From Bacillota bacterium (GTDB lineage: Bacteria; Bacillota; Clostridia; Christensenellales; CAG-138): a stretch of DNA of 64,000 nucleotides. Every line of letters begins with the position of its first letter. The first letter of the stretch is position 1. The stretch spans positions 1 to 64,000 of the forward strand of contig JAEYCM010000001.1 in NCBI GenBank assembly GCA_023455425.1, given 5' to 3'. Below are positions 54,098 through 63,221 of the stretch, piece after piece. Position numbers and translations under genes: made by a program. The notes below the pieces were generated by a model. The model searched no databases, had not been told where the DNA came from, and saw only the letters and a program-made list of their open reading frames with translations.

Positions 54098-56686
54098 TTA
54101 CAGTTCCAGCGCCAATTTGCGGGAGAGGTTTTTGAGCTCGCGCGAAAGCTCGCGTTCGCTCAACGCCTTGGGCGTGACCACCGAAATGCTCTGGTGGATG
54201 GTGGTGCCGCCGGGGGTGCCACCCGGCCTGCCTTGTATACCAAGCCGCGCGTCCACATCGAAATCTGTCGGTATTGCCCCGTACATATCCCGGCGGATGC
54301 CGTCCATAGCCCGCATGAAGCCCACGCCGAGGCCCTCCGCCATGTGGCCGCCTATCCCGGCGAACACGGTGGAGGGCGAGCGGATGCCCAACACGCCCTT
54401 GATGCCGCTGACGATACCGCCCACAAAATCGCTGACCTTGCTTTTAATCCATGAAGCCATACTTTGTATACCATTCCACAGGCCGGTCACGATGTTTTTG
54501 CCGATCTCCCACACCGCGCTGAGCGCCTTGCCCAAGCCGTCGATGATCGCGGAAATAATCTGCGGGATCGCTTTGACGAGCTGGGGGATGGCCTGAATAA
54601 GACCCACGGCAAGCTGCACGGTGAGCGATATGCCCATTTCGATGATCTTGGGCAGGTTGTTCACGATAAAGTCGATGATCGCCGTTATGATCTTAGGGAG
54701 CGCTTCCACCAGCTTGGGCAGGGCGTTGAGCAGCCCCTGCGCCAGCCCCTGAATGATCTTGAGCGCGGCGTCGAGTATCTTGGGCATGTTCTGTATGAGC
54801 ACCTGAACAATCAAGATGATCGCTTCCACGATGGAGGGGATCAACTCCGGCAGCGAATCGGCAAGTCCGGTCGCCAGCGTGACGATCATCTGGATGGCCG
54901 CTTCCACCAGTGCGGGCAGGTTTGCAATGATACCCTGCACCAAGGTAAGCACAAGCGTCACCGCCGCTTCCGTGATCCGGGGAAGCGCTTCGATCAGCGC
55001 GATGAGCAGCGTCATGACGGTATTCACCGCCGACTCGATCAGCATGGGCAGGTTCTCTATGATCGCGCCGCCAATGGCCATGACGATATTGAGGCCCAGC
55101 TCCAGAAACATCGGCATCTTTTCCACAATGATGTCGGCAACGTCGCCGATTGCCGTGCCGATGGCCGCAGCGATCTGTTCAAAATCGCCGTTCGCCTCGT
55201 TGATCGCGTTCCCGAGCGTAGAGAATACGCCGGTGATGCCCGCCGAAACCTCGCTGACCACGGGCAAAAACACACCCTGCAGGGAACGCTTTGTGCCCTC
55301 GATCGCGGTGTCGAGGTCATTGTACTTGATTTTGTTGATTTGGGAAAGCGCATCGTAGTTTTTCTGCGCGCCATCCGCCATGCTCGAAAGGACCGGCAGC
55401 ACGTTGGCTTCCAAATCCTCGTACATAGTGCCGAACAGCGCCACAGCCGCGTTGTTCTTCGCCAATGGATCTTCCATGGTGTTCAGCGCGCGCACAACCT
55501 CGAAGAAGGCCGCCTGCGCGTCCGCGCCGCCGGAAGCGAACCGGCGCATCATGTCGTCCGCGTTCATGCCGAGCGCCGCAAACGCCTGCGTCGTGGTGAC
55601 GCTGCCATCCTTGGCGCGGATATTGAACTCCTTGACAGCGTCGCCCACCTTGTCGATTGAGAAAACGCCCGCATCCGCGCCGCTGATGAGGCTGGCGATA
55701 AACTGGTCGGCGGACAGGCCCAGCGCGGAATACTGCGCGGAGTATTCATTCAGGGTGTCCAGCAGGTCGCCGTTTTTATCCGCGCCGTTCTGCGCGCCCA
55801 CGGCGATGATGTTGTACGCCTGTTCGGCGCTCACGCCGAAGTTCTTCATGAGCGCACCGGCCGCGCGGGCAGATTCCTGCATTTCAAAGCCGAACGTATC
55901 CCGCAAAGCAAAGCCGGACTCCGTCGCCTTTTCCAGCTCCGCGCCCCAAAGCCCGGTGGTTTTCTTGACAACCGATAAGCCCTCGGCCACATCGGCCATG
56001 CTTTCGCCGAAGTTCTTCTTGTACACATTCCGGGCGACGGCTCCCAGCGCCTCCAACTCGGCTCCGGTCGCGCCGGTAGAGGCGGAAATCTGGTTGACCG
56101 CCTGATTGTATTCGTCGCCCAGCTTTACCAAGCTCACGCTGGCGGCGACCGCCGCCGTGCCGATAGCTATGATGGCCGCGCCCACGGCGACACCGATGCC
56201 CTTGAGAACGCCGCCTATCTTTTCAAAGCTGCCTCCGGCCTTTTCCGTCCGTTCGGCGCTTTCCTCAACAGCGCCGCCGAACTCCCCGGCACTCTCGCCA
56301 GCGGAAGCGAAACCCTGCTCGGCCTCCCCGAGCGCGGTGTTGTTTTTGTCGAGCTCGCGCTCCATATCGTTGAGCTCGGCCTTGGCATGGTTGAGCTGGA
56401 CGGCCCACGCCTTGGTGCGGCTGTCCGTCTGTCCGAAGGAATCCGATGAATTCTTGAGCGCTTTTTCCAGCAGGTCGATTTTTTCCTTCTGCTCGTCGAT
56501 TTCCTTTGTGAGCACCTTTTTGCGGGCGGTGACGGCCTGCACGGAATTGTCCTGCTTGTCGAACTGCGAGGTGACCAGCTTCATTTCCGAGCCGAGCACC
56601 TTGAACTCCTGATTGATCTCGCGCAGGGCCTTCTTGAACTCCTTTTCGCCCTCGACGCCGATCTTGAGCCCGAAATTGTCCGCCAT
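54098..56686 (-). CDS. phage tail tape measure protein
   Basis: 862 residues. N-terminal coiled coil (about 10-140), a Gly/Ala-rich hydrophobic region (FEKIGGVLKGIGVAVGAAIIAIGTAAVA), a PhageMin-tail core (about 190-420), then 12 or more repeats of a NLP-x-L-I/V-EAA-type amphipathic hydrophobic unit (about 530-740). Its length sets tail length, estimated at roughly 120-130 nm by the usual 0.15 nm per residue; this is an inference. AGGAGG site before the ATG. Confidence 0.93.
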   Translation of the reverse strand: MADNFGLKIGVEGEKEFKKALREINQEFKVLGSEMKLVTSQFDKQDNSVQAVTARKKVLTKEIDEQKEKIDLLEKALKNSSDSFGQTDSRTKAWAVQLNHAKAELNDMERELDKNNTALGEAEQGFASAGESAGEFGGAVEESAERTEKAGGSFEKIGGVLKGIGVAVGAAIIAIGTAAVAASVSLVKLGDEYNQAVNQISASTGATGAELEALGAVARNVYKKNFGESMADVAEGLSVVKKTTGLWGAELEKATESGFALRDTFGFEMQESARAAGALMKNFGVSAEQAYNIIAVGAQNGADKNGDLLDTLNEYSAQYSALGLSADQFIASLISGADAGVFSIDKVGDAVKEFNIRAKDGSVTTTQAFAALGMNADDMMRRFASGGADAQAAFFEVVRALNTMEDPLAKNNAAVALFGTMYEDLEANVLPVLSSMADGAQKNYDALSQINKIKYNDLDTAIEGTKRSLQGVFLPVVSEVSAGITGVFSTLGNAINEANGDFEQIAAAIGTAIGDVADIIVEKMPMFLELGLNIVMAIGGAIIENLPMLIESAVNTVMTLLIALIEALPRITEAAVTLVLTLVQGIIANLPALVEAAIQMIVTLATGLADSLPELIPSIVEAIILIVQVLIQNMPKILDAALKIIQGLAQGLLNALPKLVEALPKIITAIIDFIVNNLPKIIEMGISLTVQLAVGLIQAIPQLVKAIPQIISAIIDGLGKALSAVWEIGKNIVTGLWNGIQSMASWIKSKVSDFVGGIVSGIKGVLGIRSPSTVFAGIGGHMAEGLGVGFMRAMDGIRRDMYGAIPTDFDVDARLGIQGRPGGTPGGTTIHQSISVVTPKALSERELSRELKNLSRKLALEL

Positions 56687-56711
56687 GCTGTCACCTCCTC
56701 AAAAAAGGGCA

Positions 56712-56738
56712 TAAAAAAAGCACCCCGTATGGGATGCC
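56712..56738 (-). terminator. intrinsic terminator of the YcxB cargo gene
   Basis: Minus strand GCATCCC-ATAC-GGGGTGC followed by seven T. A second 8-bp hairpin (GTCGTGC/GCACGAC) sits just upstream at about 56753-56779. Sequence closely matches the terminator at 63222-63247. Confidence 0.8.
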
Positions 56739-56778
56739 TTGGTCGGATTGTACAAGTCGTGCTCTGGGCGAGGCACGA

Positions 56779-57318
56779 CTATTTTTTGATTTTCAGTAGA
56801 GGATAGGTTTTTATCAGAAAATTCTTAAACTCTTCGAATGTTCCTGTTAAAAAGGCATCCTTTCTGAAGGTTAGGTAGTTTTTCGCCTTAGTCACAAGTA
56901 TTATTAGATGTTTTGTCTCAATGCATCTGATTATCTGGGAAAAATCCACGTGATACGTGCCGCCTGTTAGTTCATTTATTACAACAAAACCGTTGCCGAC
57001 GCGTATGACGTTCTCCCTTATCTGGCCATGATTTAATTCGTGCTCTCTTTCAAAATATTCCTTAACATTTCGTCTGTTTTGTAGCAGCAACACACCAACA
57101 AATATTACGACGTAAACAGCATTGGTGATTATTCTACCGACGGCTTCTTTATTGTCACCAAACAACATCCCAACAATATTGCCAATCGTCGATAGTAGCA
57201 AGATTACTCCTACAACAATAACCCATTTTAGCCGAAATGTGACCGCAAGATGGAATTCAAACACATTCGCCTTTGTCGCAACATATCTATTCTCAAATAA
57301 AATATCGTTATCGCTCAA
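56779..57318 (-). CDS. YcxB-like membrane protein, prophage cargo (moron)
   Basis: 179 residues, TTG start behind a G-rich ribosome site. Two membrane helices (about 30-50 and 65-80), then a YcxB domain (ELNHGQIRENVIRVGNGFVVINELTGGTYHVDFSQIIRCIETKHLIILVT). It is AT-rich and stands between the tail chaperone and tape measure genes, which are otherwise adjacent in siphoviruses. With its own promoter and terminator it can be expressed during lysogeny. Function unknown; superinfection or other phage exclusion is a hypothesis. Confidence 0.78.
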   Translation of the reverse strand: MSDNDILFENRYVATKANVFEFHLAVTFRLKWVIVVGVILLLSTIGNIVGMLFGDNKEAVGRIITNAVYVVIFVGVLLLQNRRNVKEYFEREHELNHGQIRENVIRVGNGFVVINELTGGTYHVDFSQIIRCIETKHLIILVTKAKNYLTFRKDAFLTGTFEEFKNFLIKTYPLLKIKK

Positions 57319-57331
57319 TTACCATCCCCCC

Positions 57332-57350
57332 CTATCTGTGGCAAGTATAA
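57332..57350 (-). promoter_or_regulatory. extended -10 promoter of the YcxB cargo gene
   Basis: Minus strand TGTTATACT matches the TGnTATAAT extended -10 form, about 30 bases before the TTG start. The -35 region is weak, as usual for extended -10 promoters. Confidence 0.5.
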
Positions 57351-57398
57351 CATGATTTACGCATTGGACTAAATCGGTGCTTATTTCCAATCGGTCCG

Positions 57399-57608
57399 TC
57401 ATATCCCATAGGGGATGATGTCTTCGATAAACATCTCTCGCTTGGGCTTTGCCAGCCCGTGGAACTGCTTGTGCGCCTCCCACTGATCGAGCAGGTGCCC
57501 GAGCGGCATGAGCCACACCTCAATCTCTGCACGGCGGAGCTGGCTCACCCCGTAATAAATGAGCCGGGCAAACAATTCCTCATCGCTTACCCGGCCTGCG
57601 CGTTTTTT
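57399..57608 (-). CDS. tail assembly chaperone GT extension (made by -1 frameshift)
   Basis: The G-like frame contains GGA AAA AAC, a canonical A AAA AAC slippery heptamer (57602-57608). Shifting to the -1 frame there opens 67 further codons (RAGRVSDEELFARLIYYGVS through DIIPYG) up to a TGA at 57399. Without the shift the G protein ends 15 bases after the heptamer. As with lambda G/GT, both products are needed in a fixed ratio for tail assembly. Confidence 0.82.
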   Translation of the reverse strand, partial: KKRAGRVSDEELFARLIYYGVSQLRRAEIEVWLMPLGHLLDQWEAHKQFHGLAKPKREMFIEDIIPYGI

Positions 57609-57973
57609 CCGTTTTCATCCTCGCTCAAAATGTGCCGCGCCGTGCCTCGATACATAGCCTCCATGATCGCCCCCTTGTACTTGGCGAGATCGGCGGGCGA
57701 GGTCAGAAGCTCCACGGTTTCCTCGGTGAGCAGCTCGCGGGTATCCTTCGGATGAAGGAGGTTGTGTACCTGCACGCCCTGATTGGCGAGCAGGGTAAGA
57801 AGCCACACCACCTCATCTATGGCGAGCGTGAAATCCTCCGCCTTGAGCAGCTTGTCGCCGAGGTTCTCCAAGCCGCCGTACCGCTTCGCAATTTCCTTGG
57901 TCGCGCGCGTGGTGAGGACGAGCGCGTACTCATCCCCGCCGATCTCGATCAATGCCGTTCTGTCGTTATCCAT
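57587..57973 (-). CDS. tail assembly chaperone (G-like)
   Basis: 128 residues from MDNDRTALIEIGGDEYALVL; a longer upstream frame overlaps the tail protein gene and lacks a ribosome site. VLTTRATKEIAKRYGGLENL and DEVVWLLTLLANQG are typical of siphovirus tail chaperones. Its 3' end carries the programmed slippery site producing the longer GT form. Positioned between major tail protein and tape measure as expected. Confidence 0.85.
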   Translation of the reverse strand: MDNDRTALIEIGGDEYALVLTTRATKEIAKRYGGLENLGDKLLKAEDFTLAIDEVVWLLTLLANQGVQVHNLLHPKDTRELLTEETVELLTSPADLAKYKGAIMEAMYRGTARHILSEDENGKNAQAG

Positions 57974-57981
57974 GTGCCTCC

Positions 57982-58569
57982 TTATGGCTCCAAAGTGAAA
58001 ATCGGCTCGTACACCTCGGTGAACCACTCCGAAACGGTGGACGGCGCGACGTTGGGATCGCCCTCGGTAACCTCCGCCTTCCACGGGTGGCGGCCGCTCG
58101 CGTCGAGCTTGTTACGGCGCATGACCGTGCCCTCGATCGTCGGCGTCTGGAAGGATATCGAGTCTCCCTTGGTCTGCAGGTTGGTGGCGGGAAGGCCGAA
58201 TATGACGCGGTACAGCCAGAAATACCGGTACTTGCCGTTTGCCTTCTGCGCCCGGAAGCCGATCGCGACCGGATCGCCGATGTCCTCGCTGCCGGATATG
58301 AGCACGCCGTTGTCGTCGGCGGCAGCGCCCGTCAGTTCCTCGGCGACCGGTGTGCCAATATCGTCCACGCCGAGGCTGAGCTTGCCGCTCTTGAATTCCT
58401 TTATGACCTCCGCCGCGCCGTCGTCGGCATATAAAATCGCTTCGATAAGCTCGACGGACAAATCCGCCTTTATGGCTTTGGCCAGCACCTTGGGCGGGCC
58501 GTATGTTTCAATGCCGTCCACTTCCGTGATCTTGGAATAGAACAGCCTGTCCAATCCGATCGTTGCCAT
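57982..58569 (-). CDS. major tail tube protein
   Basis: 195 residues; opening MATIGLDRLFYSKITEVDGIETYGPPK and IGDPVAIGFRAQKANGKYRYFWLYRVIFG are characteristic of the phi13-type major tail protein family in Firmicute siphophages. Self-assembles into the tail tube. GGAGG before the ATG. Confidence 0.9.
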   Translation of the reverse strand: MATIGLDRLFYSKITEVDGIETYGPPKVLAKAIKADLSVELIEAILYADDGAAEVIKEFKSGKLSLGVDDIGTPVAEELTGAAADDNGVLISGSEDIGDPVAIGFRAQKANGKYRYFWLYRVIFGLPATNLQTKGDSISFQTPTIEGTVMRRNKLDASGRHPWKAEVTEGDPNVAPSTVSEWFTEVYEPIFTLEP

Positions 58570-58570
58570 G

Positions 58571-58912
58571 TTATTCCTCCAGTGCGTATTCTTTTGCCAC
58601 GTCGATGGCGTAGTGGTGATAGCCGGTATCGTCCTCGCGCCCGAGGTATATCCGGCCCGTTATGGTCAGGCCCGCCGCAAGCAATGCCTTGACCACCAAT
58701 TTTTTGATCGCCGTGTACGCGCCCTTATCGAAGAGGGAAAGCCGCGCCTCCTGTGTTTCAAACAGCGCCCGGTTGTCCGCGAACAGCCCGTATACATCCG
58801 CCATGGGCGTAATGAGCGCGTACCGGTCGGGCGGAGGGTCGCTGAACGTACCCGTTTCCGCCGGGATGCCGAGCGCGTCGAATACAGCCGTGACTTCCTT
58901 CAACAGGCTCAT
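58571..58912 (-). CDS. tail terminator/minor tail component
   Basis: 113 residues, start overlapping the HK97 gp10-like stop by four bases. Order and size (between gp10-like and major tail protein) fit the tail-completion protein. YALITPMADVYGLFADNRALFETQEARLSLF is seen in the analogous proteins of clostridial phages. Confidence 0.75.
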   Translation of the reverse strand: MSLLKEVTAVFDALGIPAETGTFSDPPPDRYALITPMADVYGLFADNRALFETQEARLSLFDKGAYTAIKKLVVKALLAAGLTITGRIYLGREDDTGYHHYAIDVAKEYALEE

Positions 58913-59340
58913 ATGCCGTTCACCTCTTCCTCGAACTTCTGCTGCATGGCCGCGATGCAGGGCGAGCGGGATGCTGAGCGCGCAGGCTTCAAAAACGGCT
59001 TGGCGGGCTGGCCCGATTTTCCGTACTCGAGGATGGTGGCGAGCTTGGCGTTGCTCCCGCCGCCGCGCCGTGGCTCGCTGAACCCGACCTTGACGTTGTG
59101 AACGCCCTTATGGTCGATCTTGACGGGCGACACGCCCAACGCACCCAGCAGCGCGCCCGTGGAGCGCCGCTTCGCCTTGAGATTGCGCCCTATGGCCGAG
59201 GCAAGGTTGCCGCGCACCTTCGTTACCACCACCTCCGCGCCCGCCTCCAGCGCGGACTGTATGATGCCGTCTGTCTTATCGCCCAGCGCCTCCAGCGAGG
59301 CCATGAGTTCCTCCGGCATCTGGATTTCCGCTTTCGCCAT
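58909..59340 (-). CDS. HK97 gp10-family head-tail protein
   Basis: 143 residues. MPEELMASLEALGDKTDGIIQSALEAGAEVV is followed by LGVSPVKIDHKGVHNVKVGF and a positively charged middle, the pattern of HK97 gp10 proteins that sit at the head-tail joint. AAGGAGG site. Confidence 0.85.
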   Translation of the reverse strand: MAKAEIQMPEELMASLEALGDKTDGIIQSALEAGAEVVVTKVRGNLASAIGRNLKAKRRSTGALLGALGVSPVKIDHKGVHNVKVGFSEPRRGGGSNAKLATILEYGKSGQPAKPFLKPARSASRSPCIAAMQQKFEEEVNGI

Positions 59341-59341
59341 G

Positions 59342-59680
59342 TCATCCGCCTCCTTTGGGGGTCACGATGTCCGCGAGCACCTCGACGTACATGCCGCGCA
59401 CATCCGCCACGCTCACGATGGTGTATCTCTCGCCGCCGCAGAGTATCGCGTGGGCGGTTGTGATTTTAAGAGTTGGGATGGTGCGGAAGCGGAACAGCGT
59501 CGTTGCTGCCGTAAACGCCGCGCCCGCATCCCGCGATCCCGCCGTACCCCCTTGGCGCGTTTCCCTGTACGCCCGCACGCTGGCGAGCACCGTATCTGTC
59601 GTTGTGGCGAACCCCTCGTCATCCTTGGCGGCCGTGACCGCCATGATGTCGATGAACGCCGCCATTTTCCCAAGTCCCAT
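59342..59680 (-). CDS. head-tail adaptor/head closure protein
   Basis: 112 residues, beta-rich (DDEGFATTTDTVLASVRAYRE, GGERYTIVSVADVRGMYVEV), matching the size, position and YTIVSV-type motif of phage head-tail joining (SPP1 gp16-like) proteins. Met6 is an alternative start. Confidence 0.8.
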   Translation of the reverse strand: MGLGKMAAFIDIMAVTAAKDDEGFATTTDTVLASVRAYRETRQGGTAGSRDAGAAFTAATTLFRFRTIPTLKITTAHAILCGGERYTIVSVADVRGMYVEVLADIVTPKGGG

Positions 59681-59683
59681 GCG

Positions 59684-59995
59684 CTACACCTGCCAATCCT
59701 TGTCCAGCCGCAACAGCAGGTCGACCGTCGCCCACACCTGCTGCGCCGCCTGCGCGCTGTCCGCGAAGAAGCCGCCCGTGCCGCCGTCCCTGCTCTCGTA
59801 AAAGAGCGAGGCCAGCATGACGATTGCCTGCTCGGTGGCGGGCGTCATGCTGGCCTCGGAGGAATAGCTGCCCGGCGCTTTCTTCTGGAAGCCCTCGGCG
59901 TATGACATGGCGGCGGTGATGTAGCTCTCTAAAAGCGCGTCGTCCTCGTCGTGTTGGAGAATCAGGTTCTTCTTAACCTTTTCCAGCAGCTCCAT
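59684..59995 (-). CDS. head-tail connector protein (gp6-like)
   Basis: 103 residues from the ATG eight bases after AGGAGG (a GTG three codons upstream sits on the ribosome site). MELLEKVKKNLILQHDEDDALLESYITAAMSYAEGFQ is the helical signature of gp6/gp15-type connectors that bind under the portal. Confidence 0.87.
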   Translation of the reverse strand: MELLEKVKKNLILQHDEDDALLESYITAAMSYAEGFQKKAPGSYSSEASMTPATEQAIVMLASLFYESRDGGTGGFFADSAQAAQQVWATVDLLLRLDKDWQV

Positions 59996-60068
59996 GCCGT
60001 TCACCTCCTTTCTTCAAACACAAAAGCAGAGGCGGCATGCCGCCCCTGCTGAAAAAACGCCTCAGTTC

Positions 60069-61259
60069 TTAAGCCTTCATCTGCAGTATCTTGATAGCCT
60101 CGGGCAATACGAGCTTGCCGTCCACGCGCTGCGTTGCACGGAAACCCACCTGTCCGGTGGCTGCGTACAGCTCGTTGAGGCGCTGGAAGGAACGGCCCTG
60201 CCGGTCCGCGATCCAGTAATACTTGAAATCACCGAACGCGAGCACCTTCGCAGCAGGCTCGATCGTAGGCGCATACCCGGACGTTCTCACCGGCTTGTTG
60301 AGAATGGTATCCGGCTGACCGGCCTGAATGGACGGCTGCCACAGGTACTGGCCTTGGTTGTCCTTGAGCTTGCGGATCGCCTTGATCGTCGCGTCGTTGG
60401 TGAGGAACACGGCGTTCCTGCGATACGGCTCGCGCAGCGCGTGGTAGAGGTCGATCACGTCGTCCATACCGATCGTCGCTGCCGCCGTGATTGCGCCGAC
60501 CTCGCCGGACGTGAATATGCCTGTGGGCTTGGCCGTACCATTGCCGATAATGAACGCAGCTTCCTCCGCCCGGCCGATGCGTCTCGCAAATTCCTTTGCG
60601 ATGTAGGTTTCAAGATTAAACGCAGAATCGTTGAGCAGTTCTTCGCTGACCTTGATCATGGTGGAGAGCTTGTGCGCGCCCAGGTTCACGACGCCGAACA
60701 CCTCGTCGCTTTCGTGCATGGGCGCTTCCTCGTCCGTCCAATCCGCCGTACCCTTGGCCGCCACCACCGGGATCTTCTTGTCGCCGAAGGAAGTCGAAAT
60801 TACATTGGCAATCTGGCGTATCAGGTTTTCCTCCTCCAGCGCCGTTACCAGCGTGCGCTCGAATTCATCGGGCACGAGGTAACCACCCTCGGAGTCGCTC
60901 CCAATCTGCAGCGCATTGTGTACATCGGGGTTGGGCACCTTGGAGCGTAGGACGTTCCAGAACGCGCGCTTGTAATCGTCCGTCGCGCGACCGGTCTTGG
61001 TTTCGCCGCCCGACGCGTGTGCGGGCTTGCCCGTGATGGGCGTAGAGGTCGGCTTCGTGAGTTCCAGATCGACCACGGCCTGTCGCTCCAAACGCTCGAC
61101 CTCCTTGCCCAGCGCCACCACATCGGCCTCCATTTTGTCATAGGTAGCGGCGTCCTCTGCGGTCAAAAGGCCGTCGTTGCCGCGCTTGCTGTCCAGAAAC
61201 GCCTTTGCGGCTTCCCATGCCTTCGCGCGCTTTTCGCGCAGTTCGAGAATTTTGCTCAT
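60069..61259 (-). CDS. HK97-family major capsid protein (prophage)
   Basis: 396 residues: an N-terminal delta domain (coiled coil, about 1-75) usually removed by the protease encoded upstream, followed by the HK97 fold (GGYLVPDEFERTLVTALEEENLIRQ, AAFIIGNGTAKPTGIF, IADRQGRSFQRLNELYAATG). Homologous end to end to the orphan capsid at 21262-22437. AGGAGG before ATG. Confidence 0.95.
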   Translation of the reverse strand: MSKILELREKRAKAWEAAKAFLDSKRGNDGLLTAEDAATYDKMEADVVALGKEVERLERQAVVDLELTKPTSTPITGKPAHASGGETKTGRATDDYKRAFWNVLRSKVPNPDVHNALQIGSDSEGGYLVPDEFERTLVTALEEENLIRQIANVISTSFGDKKIPVVAAKGTADWTDEEAPMHESDEVFGVVNLGAHKLSTMIKVSEELLNDSAFNLETYIAKEFARRIGRAEEAAFIIGNGTAKPTGIFTSGEVGAITAAATIGMDDVIDLYHALREPYRRNAVFLTNDATIKAIRKLKDNQGQYLWQPSIQAGQPDTILNKPVRTSGYAPTIEPAAKVLAFGDFKYYWIADRQGRSFQRLNELYAATGQVGFRATQRVDGKLVLPEAIKILQMKA

Positions 61260-61278
61260 GTAAAGTTCCTCCTTCGAT

Positions 61279-61980
61279 TTATGGCTTCAATAAAAAAAGC
61301 CGCTTTTCCAGCGACTCGATCGGGATACCTGTGTGTTTTTCCGGTTGCGGTAGCTTCTTGAGGATGGAATTCGTGACCGCCTGTCGGCTGAATATCAGGC
61401 CGCCGGAATCCTCTACGCCGGGCGTGTCTTCCTCCTCGTCGGTGAACAGGATGCCGTCCGCGAACTTCAGCTCCACGGCCTTTTTGGCGTTGAGCCACGT
61501 TTCCGCGTCCATGAGATGGGAAATCCGCGCGCGGGAAAGCCCGGACTTCAATTCGTAGGCATTGATGATGCTTTCCTTGACCTCATCCAGCATGGCGATG
61601 GCCTTTGCCATCTCGCCAGCATCGCCGATCGCCACCGTCATAGGGTTGTGGATCATGAGCATGGAAACCGGCGACATGTACACCTCGCCGCCCGCCATGG
61701 CGATCACACTGGCCGCCGATGCCGCGATGCCGTCGATCTTGACGGTCACCTTACCTTTGTACTCCATGAGCATGTTGTAGATTTGCGCGGCGGCGAACAC
61801 ATCCCCGCCGGGCGAGTTGATCCAGACGGCGATATCGCCCTCGCCGGAATGTAGCTCCGCCTTGAACTGCTGGGGCGTTACCTCATCCCCGAGCCAGCTT
61901 TCTTCGGCGATAGCGCCATCCAAGCGCAGGGTGCGCGCGCCGTCCTCGTTCTTCACCCAATTCCAGAATTTACGATGCAT
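61279..61980 (-). CDS. ClpP-type prohead protease
   Basis: 233 residues from the ATG behind GGAGG, overlapping the portal stop by 11 bases. ClpP/crotonase-fold serine protease: oxyanion glycines in NSPGGDVFAA, Ser88 in GIAASAASVIAMAGG, His111 in LMIHNPMT, Asp later in DAETW. Cuts scaffold/delta domains during capsid maturation. Confidence 0.93.
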   Translation of the reverse strand: MHRKFWNWVKNEDGARTLRLDGAIAEESWLGDEVTPQQFKAELHSGEGDIAVWINSPGGDVFAAAQIYNMLMEYKGKVTVKIDGIAASAASVIAMAGGEVYMSPVSMLMIHNPMTVAIGDAGEMAKAIAMLDEVKESIINAYELKSGLSRARISHLMDAETWLNAKKAVELKFADGILFTDEEEDTPGVEDSGGLIFSRQAVTNSILKKLPQPEKHTGIPIESLEKRLFLLKP

Positions 61981-63196
61981 CCGTTTCCTCCTTAATAGCA
62001 AAAATGCCCGCATCCGCGAGCTTGGTCATGTTGCCGTTGATCAGGTACAGGTCGCCGCCCAGCTCCGCCGGGATATGGTTCATATCCTCCAGTTCCCGTA
62101 TGTCGTTGGCGGAAAGCCAGCCGTTCTGCCGCCCGGTGGCATAGCCGGTCATGCGGCTCTGGTAATCCCCGCGCAGGAGGCCGTCCACATTGAACTTGGC
62201 GAAATACGCCCGCTTTTCGGACGGGAGCAGCAGCGCCTTCTGGATCGCCTGCTCCCAGCGCACTACCCACGGATCGAGCGTGTACTTCACGAACTCCAAA
62301 CTCTGCTGCTCGATGTTGGAGAAGCTGCTCTTTTCGAGGTCGCCGACCATGTGGGGCGGCACGCGGAAGATGCGCGCGATCTCGTTGATCTGGAACTTGC
62401 GCGTCTGCAAAAACTGCGCCTGCTCGGGCGGGATGCCGATGGCGTTGAACTTCATGCCCTCCTCGAGCACGGCGATCCGGTGTGCGTTGCCGCTTCCCTG
62501 ATACACGGCGTTCCAGCTTTCGCGCACGCGCTTGGGGTCTTTGACCACGCCGGGGTGCTCCAGCACGCCGCCGGGGTTTGCGCCGTTGGCGAAGAACTTC
62601 GCGCCGTATTCCTCGGTGGCGATCGCCATGCCGATAGCGTTCTTAGCCATGGCGATGGGCGAATACCCAATCAGGCCGTCAAACCCAAGGCCAGGGATAT
62701 GCAGCACATCCTGCGGGCGCAGGATCACAGGGCCGGTGTCCGGCCGGTATTCGTAAAAAAGCTGCCCGGCGGGCGTCCTGTCCACAATCATTTTGCTCGG
62801 CAGCAGCGGATACAGGGCGAGCACCCGGCCCGCGCCGTCCCGTACGATCTGCGCATATGCATTGCCCCACAGCAAAAGGTGGCTCATGAGAGTTTCGCGG
62901 AACGCAAACGAGGTCATTTCGGGGTTAGGCTCGGTGTGCAGCAGGTAATGCAGCGAATGCCCGACCGCTCTTTCCTTACCGCCATCGCCCCTGTGCCGGT
63001 AAAGGTGCAGCGGCAGGCACGCCACCGCCTCGGCCAGGATGCGCACGCAGGCGTACACCGCCGTGGTCTGCATGGCCGTGCGCTCGTTGACCGCTTTGCC
63101 GGAAGTCGTGCCGCCAAAGAAAAAGCCGGGATCGCTTCCCGGCAGCCGGTTTTGAGGTTTATCCCGCGAACGAAAAAATTTTGAGAGTGGGTTCAA
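61970..63196 (-). CDS. phage portal protein
   Basis: 408 residues from a TTG eight bases after GGAGG; frames running further upstream cross the cargo-gene terminator. HK97-type portal features: ERTAMQTTAVYACVRILAEAVACLPLHLYR, LLLWGNAYAQIVRDGAGRVLALYPLLP, FRVPPHMVGDLEKSSFSNIEQQSLEFV. Forms the dodecameric DNA channel at one capsid vertex. Confidence 0.92.
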   Translation of the reverse strand: MNPLSKFFRSRDKPQNRLPGSDPGFFFGGTTSGKAVNERTAMQTTAVYACVRILAEAVACLPLHLYRHRGDGGKERAVGHSLHYLLHTEPNPEMTSFAFRETLMSHLLLWGNAYAQIVRDGAGRVLALYPLLPSKMIVDRTPAGQLFYEYRPDTGPVILRPQDVLHIPGLGFDGLIGYSPIAMAKNAIGMAIATEEYGAKFFANGANPGGVLEHPGVVKDPKRVRESWNAVYQGSGNAHRIAVLEEGMKFNAIGIPPEQAQFLQTRKFQINEIARIFRVPPHMVGDLEKSSFSNIEQQSLEFVKYTLDPWVVRWEQAIQKALLLPSEKRAYFAKFNVDGLLRGDYQSRMTGYATGRQNGWLSANDIRELEDMNHIPAELGGDLYLINGNMTKLADAGIFAIKEETDAS

Positions 63197-63221
63197 AGGC
63201 TTGTCCTCCAAAAAAGGGCAT

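Noticed and set aside
54117..55660. Long plus-strand frames opposite the tape measure gene
   Set aside because: Antisense shadows of a GC-rich repetitive gene without phage or host family features.
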